This document shows, in pieces, positions 1 to 8,518 of a stretch of DNA of 64,000 nucleotides; position 1 is the stretch's first letter, and the number at the start of each line of letters is the position of its first letter. This DNA comes from Paraburkholderia acidipaludis NBRC 101816 (GTDB lineage: Bacteria > Pseudomonadota > Gammaproteobacteria > Burkholderiales > Burkholderiaceae), in the NCBI RefSeq assembly GCF_000684975.1, contig NZ_BAXZ01000035.1:8998-72997 (forward strand), given 5' to 3'. The notes beneath the pieces were generated by a model. The model made no database searches, was not told where the DNA came from, and was given only the letters and a program-made list of their open reading frames with translations. The position numbers and the translations under genes are program-made.

Positions 1-1159
1 CGTAGGCCGGATCGACGCGCAGCGACAAGTCGGTCGTCAGCATGGTGGGCTTGCGCCTGGGCGCATCGGGGCTCGGCCCGGGAATCACGGCTTCGGCGTC
101 CTTGGCGACCCACTGGATCGCGCCGGCCGGGCTCTTCTCCTGGACCCATTCGTAATTGAACAGATTCTCGAAGAAGTAGTTGCTCCACTGTGCGGGCGTC
201 TGGGTCCAGGTGACTTCAAGGCCGCTGCCGATGGCGTCGACACCCTTGCCGGACTTGTAGCTGCTGAACCAGCCGAGACCCTGCGCTTCGAGCGGGGCGG
301 CTTCGACGGGGGCGCCCACGTGGCTCGCCGCGCCGGCGCCGTGCGTCTTGCCGAAGGTATGGCCGCCGGCAATCAGCGCGACCGTTTCTTCATCGTCCAT
401 CGCCATGCGGGCGAAGGTCTCGCGAATGTCGCGCGCGGCGGAAAGCGGGTCGCCGTTGCCGTCCGGGCCTTCCGGGTTCACGTAGATGAGGCCCATCTGC
501 ACGGCGCCCAGCGGATTCTCGAGATCGCGGTCGCCGGAGTAGCGGCTGTTGGGCTGGGTGCTGGCGGCAAGCCATTCCTTTTCGGCGCCCCAGTAGACGT
601 CGTTGTCCGGCTCCCAGCTGTCTTCGCGGCCGCCGGCGAAGCCGAACGTGCGAAAACCCATGGTTTCGAGCGCAACATTGCCGGTCAGGATCATCAGATC
701 GGCCCAGGAAATCTGCTGGCCGTATTTCTGCTTGATCGGCCACAGCAGGCGGCGCGATTTGTCGATGTTGACGTTGTCGGGCCACGAGTTCAGCGGGGCG
801 AAGCGCTGCTGTCCGCGGCCCGCGCCGCCGCGGCCGTCACCGGTGCGGTAGGTGCCGGCGGCATGCCAGGCCATGCGGATGAACTGAGGGCCATAGTGGC
901 CGAAGTCGGCCGGCCACCAGTCCTGGGAGTCGGTCATCAGCTTGCGCAGATCGGCCTTGAGCGCCTCGTAGTCAAGCTTGCTGAAAGCTTCGCGATAGTT
1001 GAACTTGTTGCCGAGCGGGTCCGACTTTTCGGAGTGCTGGCTCAGGAGATCGACACGCAACTGGTTGGGCCACCAGTCCCGATTGGTCGTGCCGCCGCCG
1101 CTGGTATGGGTGGCGGGCGTAGTTTGGCCGGAGAACGGGCACTTGGGTTCGGATGACAT
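1..1159 (-). CDS. katG: Catalase-peroxidase KatG (N-terminal part, cut by window edge)
   Basis: Bifunctional haem catalase-peroxidase that removes hydrogen peroxide. Only the first 386 residues lie in the window; the gene runs off the left edge. The distal haem triad Arg95-Trp98-His99 (IRMAWHAAGTYR) and the proximal His267 (GGHTFGKTHG) are visible. Tyr226 (GLIYVNPEG) and Met252 are placed to form the Trp-Tyr-Met crosslink typical of KatG. The start gives MSSEPKCPF, a usual proteobacterial KatG N terminus. It is transcribed away from a LysR gene, and the intergenic region carries a palindrome (1259-1286) that may regulate either gene. Family assignment is firm. Confidence 0.97.
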   Translation of the reverse strand, partial: MSSEPKCPFSGQTTPATHTSGGGTTNRDWWPNQLRVDLLSQHSEKSDPLGNKFNYREAFSKLDYEALKADLRKLMTDSQDWWPADFGHYGPQFIRMAWHAAGTYRTGDGRGGAGRGQQRFAPLNSWPDNVNIDKSRRLLWPIKQKYGQQISWADLMILTGNVALETMGFRTFGFAGGREDSWEPDNDVYWGAEKEWLAASTQPNSRYSGDRDLENPLGAVQMGLIYVNPEGPDGNGDPLSAARDIRETFARMAMDDEETVALIAGGHTFGKTHGAGAASHVGAPVEAAPLEAQGLGWFSSYKSGKGVDAIGSGLEVTWTQTPAQWSNYFFENLFNYEWVQEKSPAGAIQWVAKDAEAVIPGPSPDAPRRKPTMLTTDLSLRVDPAY

Positions 1160-1258
1160 GACTCTCTCGCAGGATCGTGGTTGGTTACATCGATACACCC
1201 GCAGTGCATCAAACCTGCGGGCGGGGAGAACAGGCAGCCCATGGTATGGGAACGCGGT

Positions 1259-1286
1259 CATTGGGGAAAATTGATTTTCTCCAATG
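1259..1286. promoter_or_regulatory. Near-perfect palindrome between katG and lysR
   Basis: Two 13-base arms, CATTGGGGAAAAT and ATTTTCTCCAATG, are separated by TG and differ from perfect symmetry at one position. It lies about 100 bp upstream of the katG start and 236 bp upstream of the LysR start, within the 362-bp gap 1160-1521. Nothing else recognisable is in that gap. Binding by the adjacent LysR or by a peroxide/iron regulator is inference. It does not show the spaced ATAG/CTAT pattern of OxyR sites. Confidence 0.5.
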
Positions 1287-1521
1287 ACGGAATACCGAAA
1301 ACCTATTACGCCGTCGTTGCAGCGGAACAAGCGTAGCACCGCGATGATCGGCATGCGCTGTGGCGCACACCGGCGGATCGGCGACTCTAAATTTTCCTTA
1401 ATCTCGCGAGGCCGCCAGCTTAAAGCACCGGGCCGTGATCGAAGGCGATAATCGCTGCCAGCCTCCGTATTCGCCCCGCGTTGCGCAGGCAACGCCCTTT
1501 CTTTCGCCACGGCCACCTACC

Positions 1522-2502
1522 ATGGACCAGCTACGAGCCATGCGCGTGTTCACGCGCGTCGTCGACGTGGGCAGTTTCACGCTCGCGAGCCAGCAGCTTG
1601 GCATGTCTTGCGCGGCGGTCACGCGCAGCGTCGGCATGCTCGAGGCGCGCCTGAACATGCGGCTTCTGAACCGCTCGACGCGCAAGCTCTCCTTGACCGA
1701 TGCGGGACGCCTCTATCTGGATGGCTGCCGCGTGGTAATCGAGAAGCTCGAAGAAGTGGAGTCGGATCTCGTGCGCGCCACGCGCGATCCGGGTGGACTG
1801 TTGCGCATTGCCGCGCCCTCGCTGTTCGCGAACGGCGGGCTCACGCCGCTCCTCGGCGCCTACCGCGAGGAGAATCCGCGAGTGAGTTTCGACGTGACGG
1901 TCTACGACACGCAGATCGACCTGATAGAAGGGGGATTCGACGTGTGCTTCGCAACGGACCGGCAACAGGTCAACGCAACGCTGGTCTGCCGCAAGCTCAC
2001 ACCGGTGAAAGAGATCGTGGTGGCGGCGCCGGCCTATCTCGGGCGGCGCGGCGTGCCGCGTGCGCCGGCCGATCTGGCGGCGCACGAACTGCTGTCGGTC
2101 GCCAATAGCCCGCGCACGTGGGAGTTCAGCGACGCGCGACACTCGCAGCGCATCAGCGTCCACGGTCCGCTCACGGCAAGCAGCCACGCCACCGTGCACG
2201 CCGCGGCGCTCGCGGGGCTGGGTATTGCGTTACTGCCGCAGCCGCTCGTTGCCGACGACATCGCGCGCGGCAGCCTGCAGGCTGTGCTCGGCCGCTACGA
2301 CGTGGATGGCGGCATGCGCAACATCTCGATCGTCTATCCGGGGCGCCGGTATCTGACCATGAAGGTGCGCAGCTTTATCGACTTCGCCATCGAGCAGTTC
2401 CGCGGCGATTCTCGCGACGGCCTGGCGATGCCGCCATCGCGCAGCCGCGTGGCGCAGGGCTCGCAGGAACCGGTCACTGCGCTGACGCTGCCCCGAGGAT
2501 GA
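1522..2502 (+). CDS. LysR-family transcriptional regulator
   Basis: A 326-residue LysR-type regulator. The N-terminal winged helix-turn-helix covers residues 1-60 (MDQLRAMRVFTRVVDVGSF...). The substrate-binding-like effector domain follows from about residue 90, with the typical GLGIALLP stretch near its end. The frame is open further upstream, but ATG 1522 gives the standard LysR N terminus, so it was chosen. The sequence resembles the CrgA/DmlR-like subgroup rather than OxyR. It is divergent from katG. The regulated genes and co-inducer are unknown. Confidence 0.9.
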   Translation: MDQLRAMRVFTRVVDVGSFTLASQQLGMSCAAVTRSVGMLEARLNMRLLNRSTRKLSLTDAGRLYLDGCRVVIEKLEEVESDLVRATRDPGGLLRIAAPSLFANGGLTPLLGAYREENPRVSFDVTVYDTQIDLIEGGFDVCFATDRQQVNATLVCRKLTPVKEIVVAAPAYLGRRGVPRAPADLAAHELLSVANSPRTWEFSDARHSQRISVHGPLTASSHATVHAAALAGLGIALLPQPLVADDIARGSLQAVLGRYDVDGGMRNISIVYPGRRYLTMKVRSFIDFAIEQFRGDSRDGLAMPPSRSRVAQGSQEPVTALTLPRG

Positions 2503-2764
2503 AAGCCCCGTTCGTACCGAACGACCGGTGAAAAAAGCGGGTTTCCGTTCCCACAAGGGCGCAAGCTGTCGTTTTCCCCATGACAAAACTACCAGGCGAG
2601 ACCGTGCAATTCGCTCTGTTCTTTGCGGGGCTTTGCCTGCATGATAGCCGGCGCAGCGTCGTGCAGCGGCCCTGCTCACGCAGGAAAGCAGAGATTGATG
2701 CAGGTGCCGTCACCCAGGATCGCATTGCTGCCGGGGCGGCCTGCAAAACAGCAGGGATACGCGA

Positions 2765-4294
2765 ATGGATTCCGCTTCCAGCAGGCCGCAGGTCGACCGG
2801 CGGCAGTTGCAGCAGATCGTGGCCGGACTCACCGAGGGCATCGTGCTGGCCGACCCCGACGGCTCGATCGTCTGGGCTAACGAAACGGCTTTGTCGATTC
2901 ACGGCGTCGATACGCTCGCGGATTTCGGCGACGATGCCGCCGGCTTCCAGAAACGCTTTTCGCTGAAATACCGCAATAACCACGCGTTGCTGCCCGAGCA
3001 ATATCCGCTTGCGCGCGTGCTCGCGGGCGAAGTGTTCCATGACGTGATTGTCGAGGTGACGAAACCCGGAGACGACGCGTTTCGCCATGTCCATCAGATC
3101 CGCAGCCTCGTGCTGACCGACGCCGCCGACGAACCGCAGTCGCTGGTGCTCGTGATCCAGGACGTGACGGAGCGGTTCACGGCCGAAGAGCGCTTTGAAC
3201 GAACCTTCAACGCCAATCCCGCGCCTGCCGTGATCTGCCGGTTGTCCGACCTCCGTTACGTGAAGGTCAATCAGGGCTTCCTCGAGATGACCGGCTATGC
3301 GCGCGACGAAGTGGTCGGGGGCTCGGCCTACGAGTTCGATGTGCTCGGCGGTTCGGACAGGCGAGACCAGGCCATCGGCTGCCTGAACGAAGGCCGCACG
3401 ATCCCGCAGATGGAAAGCGTGCTGCGCATCGCGGAGGGCGGCAGCAAGTTCGTGATCGTGGCGGGCCAGCCGATCGAGGTGGGCGACGAGAACTGCATGC
3501 TCTTCACCTTCATGGATCTCGAGCCGAGGCGCAAAGTCGAAGCGGCGCTGCGGCAGACGGAAGAGCGCTTTTCGAAGGCTTTTCGTCTCGCGCCCGTGCC
3601 GATGACCGTCGGCTCGCTGGACGACATGCTGTTTCTCGACGTCAACGACGCCTTCGTTGCGGTGACGGGCTACCAGGCGGAAGAAGTGATCGCGCGGAAT
3701 CCCGCGTCGCTGGGATTGTGGGCGGACGGCGCGGTTTTCGAGCGGTTCCGGCAAGACGTCGAGTCGGCCGGCAGCGTGCGCAATGTCGAGATGAAACTGT
3801 GCACGAAGAGCGGAGATACGCTCGACTGTCTTGTTTCCGCCGAGACGGTAACGATCCATGAGCGGCGCTGCGTGTTGTGCGTGTTCCAGGATATTACGGA
3901 GCGCAAACGTTCGGAAGGGGAATTGATCGCGGCGATCGAGACGGTGATGCAGGATACGTCGTGGTTCAGCCGGACCGTGATCGAAAAGCTGGCGGAGATC
4001 CGCCATCCCGCGCGCGCGGGCCAGGCGGGCGCGGCGCTCGCCGACCTGAGCCCGCGCGAGCGCGAGGTCCTCGTTCTGATGTGCGAGGGCAGCGACGATT
4101 CGAAAATCGCGGAAGCGCTGCATTTGTCGCGTAACACGGTGCGCAACTACGTCGCCGCCATTTACAGCAAGATCGGCGTCAACCGCCGCTCGGCGGCCAT
4201 CATCTGGGCGCGCGACCGCGGAATCGACCGCGATCGCCACGCCGGAACATCGCCGCGGCCGCGTCATGTTCAACGCGGCCGCTCGAAGGGGTAA
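2765..4294 (+). CDS. Triple-PAS, LuxR-type DNA-binding regulator
   Basis: A 509-residue cytoplasmic regulator without membrane segments. Three PAS-like domains lie at about 14-135, 142-255 and 266-382; the last two end in the usual QDxTER-type motif. A short linker (390-420) leads into a LuxR/GerE helix-turn-helix at 426-487 (LSPREREVLVLMCEG, then LSRNTVRNYVAAIYSKIGV). There is no receiver or kinase domain, so signals are probably sensed directly by the PAS domains. The C-terminal 120 residues closely resemble those of the protein at 5583-6758, marking them as paralogues. The ligand and target genes are unknown. Confidence 0.85.
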   Translation: MDSASSRPQVDRRQLQQIVAGLTEGIVLADPDGSIVWANETALSIHGVDTLADFGDDAAGFQKRFSLKYRNNHALLPEQYPLARVLAGEVFHDVIVEVTKPGDDAFRHVHQIRSLVLTDAADEPQSLVLVIQDVTERFTAEERFERTFNANPAPAVICRLSDLRYVKVNQGFLEMTGYARDEVVGGSAYEFDVLGGSDRRDQAIGCLNEGRTIPQMESVLRIAEGGSKFVIVAGQPIEVGDENCMLFTFMDLEPRRKVEAALRQTEERFSKAFRLAPVPMTVGSLDDMLFLDVNDAFVAVTGYQAEEVIARNPASLGLWADGAVFERFRQDVESAGSVRNVEMKLCTKSGDTLDCLVSAETVTIHERRCVLCVFQDITERKRSEGELIAAIETVMQDTSWFSRTVIEKLAEIRHPARAGQAGAALADLSPREREVLVLMCEGSDDSKIAEALHLSRNTVRNYVAAIYSKIGVNRRSAAIIWARDRGIDRDRHAGTSPRPRHVQRGRSKG

Positions 4295-4350
4295 GCAGAG
4301 GGCCCTGCTGGCGACGATGCTTCGATGCCGCGGCGCCGGGCACGATAACG

Positions 4351-4539
4351 TTAGTCTTCCTTCTCAAGCTTGTCGCGAACCTTGTCCTTGGCCTCGCCGA
4401 TGTTGCGCTGGACCGTGCCCGTCGCTTTCTCGACCTTGCCTTCCAGTTCGGTTTCCCGATTACCCGTGATCTTGCCGGTCGCTTCCTTGATCGAGCCTTT
4501 GATCTCCTTCGCTGCGCCCTTGATCCGGTCGTTGTCCAT
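4351..4539 (-). CDS. CsbD-family stress protein
   Basis: A 62-residue, highly charged protein beginning MDNDRIKGAAKEIKGS, the signature of the CsbD family. Members are small hydrophilic proteins often induced by general stress, with unclear molecular function. The whole protein is Lys/Glu/Gly-rich and predicted helical or disordered. The frame continues upstream, but this ATG gives the family-standard N terminus and length. Lying between signalling genes, it may be an output of the neighbouring regulators; that is inference. Confidence 0.9.
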   Translation of the reverse strand: MDNDRIKGAAKEIKGSIKEATGKITGNRETELEGKVEKATGTVQRNIGEAKDKVRDKLEKED

Positions 4540-4892
4540 GATTGCTCTCCAGTCGATGAGGGGAATGTCCCTTGCCGAAACGGCGGTGACGGAATCAATG
4601 TAGCGAAGCGGCACGCTTTGCAACAGAGCCGGACGTACCGGGCAACCCGGTATCGTTGTCACGGAGCGGGCGGAAGGTCAGGGCGCGGGTCCGGGTCGTT
4701 GCCCGACGCTCGCGTCGTGGAGAATCCGGCGGCGCAGATCGGTATGGCTGAACCAGGTGGACCGGTACGCCGGCATCTGTTCAGTGCAGGAGGGCGGCGA
4801 TACAGTGGCCGCATCCGGTGGCGAAGCCGCCGAATGGCGCTGTGTCACGCTGATCGCCCGCTCGGCAGCGGGCCTCCTTCTTTCCTTTCGCC
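4540..4892. other. 353-bp intergenic region upstream of csbD-like and kinase genes
   Basis: Divergent control region between the CsbD gene (leftward) and the histidine kinase gene (rightward). No convincing ORF, RNA gene, terminator or clear dyad was found. Short open frames here lack ribosome-binding sites and protein-like composition. Confidence 0.5.
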
Positions 4893-5546
4893 ATGAAACC
4901 ATTTTCTGCTCAGAATCCGGATTCCGGGGACGCCGCGCAACGGGAGATACCGTCGGTGCAGGCGCTTCAGATACGGGAATTGCACCATCGCATGCGCAAC
5001 AGCCTGCATCTGATCGCCTGCGCGTTGCAGCTCCAGTCACGCCAGTCCGGCAATGCCGAAACGCGGTACGCGCTCGATGCCGCCGCCCGCCGCATCGGCA
5101 GCGTCGCCCGGATTCACGAGCATCTTTATGGCAGCGGCCTGCGCGGCGGCGAGCCCGCGAGGGATTACCTGGCCAGCCTGCTGCGCGATCTGCGCGGCGC
5201 GTTGCTGGACCCCGGCAGCACGAGAACGTTGCGTCTCGCCGCCGGCGAAGCGTTCATGCTCGACCGCGAAACGCTCATGTCGCTCGGCTCCATCGTGGCC
5301 GAACTGGTGACTAACGCGGTCAAATACAGCTCCGGCGACGTCGACGTGACATTGGCGTGGCGCACAGGGCAGGTGGAAGTCGTCGTGGAAGACGAAGGAA
5401 GCGGATTTCCCGCGGGTTTCGATCCCGCGCACGATGCCGGTTTCGGCCTTCGGCTCGTGCATCATCTGTGTACGGCGTCGAGAGGAACCCTGGAGATCGG
5501 CACGAATGCGGGACATGGCAGGGTCAAGGCGGCGCTGTTTCGGTAG
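4893..5546 (+). CDS. Sensorless HisKA_2-type histidine kinase
   Basis: A 217-residue soluble kinase with only the transmitter module. The dimerisation/phosphoacceptor helix carries the ELHHRMRNSL motif (His31 likely phosphorylated), typical of HisKA_2/HWE-related kinases. The ATPase part shows the N box (ELVTNAVKY, Asn141), the G1 box (DEGSGFPAGF, Asp167) and a GFGLRLV G2-like box. There is no PAS, GAF or membrane segment, so input must come from a partner or from cytoplasmic state. No response regulator is adjacent; both neighbours are PAS-LuxR proteins lacking receivers. Confidence 0.85.
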   Translation: MKPFSAQNPDSGDAAQREIPSVQALQIRELHHRMRNSLHLIACALQLQSRQSGNAETRYALDAAARRIGSVARIHEHLYGSGLRGGEPARDYLASLLRDLRGALLDPGSTRTLRLAAGEAFMLDRETLMSLGSIVAELVTNAVKYSSGDVDVTLAWRTGQVEVVVEDEGSGFPAGFDPAHDAGFGLRLVHHLCTASRGTLEIGTNAGHGRVKAALFR

Positions 5547-5582
5547 GCGCGGCCCGCTCTACCCGCGATGCGCACGCCGCGG

Positions 5583-6758
5583 TCATCGACGGCGGCGTGC
5601 GCGCTCCTTAGGTAATTCGTACTCCAATACACCGCGGGTTCGCGCCCAGACTATCGCGCCGGCTCGCCGGTGGATGCCGATCTTCGTGTATATCCGCGAT
5701 ACGTGATTGCGGACGGTATTGCGTGACAGCCCGAGCGCGCCGGAAATTTCCTCGTCGGTTTGCCCCTCGCACATCAGGCCCAGCACCTCGAGCTCGCGCG
5801 ACGTAAGATCGGACAGTTCCGCGTCCGGACCGCTCACGCGGCGCGGTTGCCGCAGTCGGGCCAGCTTCTCGATGACCGCCTGGCTGAACCAGTTCGTGTC
5901 CTTCATGACGCTCTCGATTGCCTCCATGAGCTCGGCTTCGGAACGCTTGCGCTCCGACACGTCCTGAAACACGGCGAGAACGCATTGCCGGGCGTCGACG
6001 GTCGCGGTCTCGACCGACAGGAGACACTCCCTGTGAGCGCCTTCGCGAGTGCGGAGCCGGATCTCCATTGTCCTGAGACTACGGGATTTGCGAAGCGTCA
6101 TCGCGATGTGGCGGCAGGTGCGCTCGTCGAGCAACCGGACTTCCGACGCCCCGCGCCCTCGGAGTTCGTCATAGGCGTAACCCGTCGCGGCGACGAATGC
6201 GTCGTTGACGTCGATGATCGTGAAGTCGGCGAACGCAGCGATGACCATGGGCGTCGGGGTCATCAGGAATGCTTTGCGAAAGGGCGCATCGTCATCGTGT
6301 CGCGCGAGTTCACGTTCGCGAACGGGGGCGAGGCGCGCAGCAGAGTGCTTGCTGGAGATCGGCAGGCCGCCCTCGTGTTCGGCCTCATCCGGCTTGCGCC
6401 GGGATATGTCGCGCATGACGAGGACGATGCCCGATGCGCCGCCCTCGCTCTGCGCCTTGCGCGCGTTGATTTCCATCCACGCGTAGCTTCCGTCCTTTCT
6501 GCGCATGCGAACTTTCGTCGGCACGGGATCGACGCCCTCGCGCATGAGCCGCTCGTGGGCGGCGGCAACCGTGGGCAAATCTTCGTGAAAGACAAAGGCG
6601 TTCGGGCCTTTTCCGACCATCTCCTCAGGTTTCCAGCCGAGAACCCGCTCGCACGACGGCGATGCGTAGTGCATCACGAGGTCGAATCCTACGCGGCAAA
6701 CCACGTCGGCGCTGTTTTCCGCCAGAAACCGGAAATCTTCTTTCTGGCTTCGCATCAT
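5583..6758 (-). CDS. Double-PAS, LuxR-type DNA-binding regulator
   Basis: A 391-residue regulator beginning MMRSQKEDFRFLAENSADVV. The first PAS/PAC covers about residues 8-125, ending RDISRRK, and the second about 160-280, ending QDVSERKRSE. A LuxR helix-turn-helix lies near the C terminus (LTSRELEVLGLMCEG, LSRNTVRNHVSRIYTKIGI). The open frame extends 21 codons further, but a GGGAGGG site directly before ATG 6758 decides the start. It is paralogous in linker and HTH to the protein at 2765-4294 and converges on the kinase gene. A GC-rich inverted repeat (5570-5602) spans the shared 3' ends and may help termination. Confidence 0.85.
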   Translation of the reverse strand: MMRSQKEDFRFLAENSADVVCRVGFDLVMHYASPSCERVLGWKPEEMVGKGPNAFVFHEDLPTVAAAHERLMREGVDPVPTKVRMRRKDGSYAWMEINARKAQSEGGASGIVLVMRDISRRKPDEAEHEGGLPISSKHSAARLAPVRERELARHDDDAPFRKAFLMTPTPMVIAAFADFTIIDVNDAFVAATGYAYDELRGRGASEVRLLDERTCRHIAMTLRKSRSLRTMEIRLRTREGAHRECLLSVETATVDARQCVLAVFQDVSERKRSEAELMEAIESVMKDTNWFSQAVIEKLARLRQPRRVSGPDAELSDLTSRELEVLGLMCEGQTDEEISGALGLSRNTVRNHVSRIYTKIGIHRRAGAIVWARTRGVLEYELPKERARRRR

Positions 6759-7160
6759 TCGCCCTCCCGGCAGGTTTCGGACGGTATTTTCTGATGAATA
6801 CGGCGCGCGCCCCGGTGTCATGCCTGGTTTTCGTCGTGCCGGATCCTCAGCGGATTTGCCGGAGAGTATTGATTTTTCTATTGATTCCGGAAATGAACTG
6901 GCGATTCATGTTGTCAAGTGATCGTATCAATACCTTGTGCAAAAGAAAGTCAAATATTGTCATGTGCGGTTGGGGCGATTCCATCCAGTTATCAAGATGA
7001 AAATTTGTCACTTCTTTCAAAAGTGAAGCTGGGTTGAAACTCGATCTGGTCGGCGTTCCTCTGTGCCGGCGATGTGCTGCCCAAAAGCAGTCTTTCTACG
7101 AAGCGAAGGCGCCGGCGCAGTCCGGCCCGCTTCGTTCACACCGTCCCGCGGAGATCCACC
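6759..7160. other. 402-bp intergenic region upstream of PAS-LuxR and MFS genes
   Basis: A comparatively AT-rich divergent control region. A short inverted repeat, TCACTT-N7-AAGTGA, lies at 7008-7026, 135 bp before the MFS start. No convincing gene was found; upstream extensions of the flanking frames lack ribosome-binding sites. Confidence 0.4.
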
Positions 7161-8480
7161 ATGAATGACGCCACGCTCACGGCCGCCGACGAAGCCGACT
7201 CCCCGGGCCTTTCCGGCTTAGCCGCGCCCGCCGCCTCGCGCGCGAGTCAGTTCCGGCTCATCGCGGCCTGCTCGATCGGCAACGCACTCGAAATGTACGA
7301 CTTCACGGTCTACAGCTTCTTCGCCATCCTGATCGGCCGGCTCTTCTTTCCCTCGGACAGTCCCTACGGTTCGCTGCTGCTCGCCGTGGCGACGTTCGGC
7401 ATCGGTTTCGTCATGCGCCCGCTCGGCGCTTTCGTGATCGGCAGCTATGCGGACCTGCGCGGCCGCAAGGCCGCCATGACGCTGACCATCGCGCTGATGG
7501 TGGGCGGCACGCTCTGCATCGCCTTCGCGCCAACTTATGCGCAGGCGGGCGTGCTCGGCTCGCTCGTGATCCTCGCGGGGCGGCTGTTGCAGGGCTTCTC
7601 GCTGGGCGGCGAGGTGGGGGCGGCCACGGCCATGCTGATGGAGTCGGGCAGCGTGGGCCGGCGCGGCTTTCGCGTGAGCTGGCAACTGGGCAGCCAGGGC
7701 ATTTCCGCGCTGCTCGGCGCATTCACGGGCGCGCTCCTGTATGCCTTTCTCACGCCCGCCGCGCTCGAAAGCTGGGGCTGGCGCCTGCCGTTCCTCGCCG
7801 GACTCGCGATCGCGCCCGTGGGCCTCTACATCCGCTCGAAACTCGACGAAACGCACGAGGCCGCACCCGATGTGCCAGGCCCGCTCGGCACGCTGATGCG
7901 CGAGCATGGAACGAAGCTGCTGCAAGGCATTCTCTCGGTGACGGCGGGCACGGTGGGCATGTATCTCGTGGTGTTCTTCATGCCCACCTACATGATCCGC
8001 GTGCTGAAGATGCCGCCGTCGCTTTCGCTGCTCGCGGGCTGCGCGACGGGGCTCACGATGCTCGCGGCGTCGCTCGTCTCGGGGCGGCTTGCGGACCGTT
8101 TCGCGCGCCGCAAGCCCATCGTGATGGCGGCGATCTTCTTCAACATCGTCTTCGTGGTCCCCGCGTTCTGGCTGATGACGCGCTTTCCGAGCGTGCCGCT
8201 CGTGCTGCTGCTGGCGGTGATCATGACGGCCGCCACCAACCTCGGCTCGACGCCCATGCTGCTCATCATCATGGAAATGCTGCCGAAGAGCGTGCGTGCC
8301 AGCGGGCTTTCGGTGATCTACAGCGTGGGCGTGACCGTGTTCGGCGGCAGCTCGCAATTCCTCGTGACGTGGCTGCTCGCGAAAACGGGCAATCCGCTCA
8401 CGCCCGCGCTCTATCTCGTCGCGTGCAGCTGCGTGACCCTGCTCGCGGTCTGGAGCATACGCGAACACCGCGTCGCCTGA
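7161..8480 (+). CDS. MFS transporter, metabolite:H+ symporter (MHS) type
   Basis: A 439-residue inner-membrane transporter with about 12 hydrophobic segments. Its N terminus (SIGNALEMYDFTVYSFFA) and the loop motif GSYADLRGRKAAM match the metabolite:proton symporter family (citrate, shikimate, proline/betaine carriers). A second loop motif, GRLADRFARRKPI, lies mid-protein. The GGAGATCCACC site before ATG 7161 sets the start. The M20 amidohydrolase begins 38 bp downstream, probably in the same operon, so the carrier may import an amidated or N-acylated compound that this enzyme cleaves. Substrate is not deducible. Confidence 0.88.
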   Translation: MNDATLTAADEADSPGLSGLAAPAASRASQFRLIAACSIGNALEMYDFTVYSFFAILIGRLFFPSDSPYGSLLLAVATFGIGFVMRPLGAFVIGSYADLRGRKAAMTLTIALMVGGTLCIAFAPTYAQAGVLGSLVILAGRLLQGFSLGGEVGAATAMLMESGSVGRRGFRVSWQLGSQGISALLGAFTGALLYAFLTPAALESWGWRLPFLAGLAIAPVGLYIRSKLDETHEAAPDVPGPLGTLMREHGTKLLQGILSVTAGTVGMYLVVFFMPTYMIRVLKMPPSLSLLAGCATGLTMLAASLVSGRLADRFARRKPIVMAAIFFNIVFVVPAFWLMTRFPSVPLVLLLAVIMTAATNLGSTPMLLIIMEMLPKSVRASGLSVIYSVGVTVFGGSSQFLVTWLLAKTGNPLTPALYLVACSCVTLLAVWSIREHRVA

Positions 8481-8518
8481 CCTTCCCCAACTCTTCGATC
8501 ATGGAGGACACCTTTGCC

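Noticed and set aside
1160..1521. Classical OxyR site upstream of katG
   Set aside because: The four spaced ATAG/CTAT elements are not seen; only the simple palindrome at 1259-1286 stands out.
2474..4273. Long open frame (599 codons) antisense to the triple-PAS regulator
   Set aside because: A mirror of high-GC codon bias. The plus-strand frame has clear PAS and LuxR domains, while the antisense product is Arg/His-rich without any motif.
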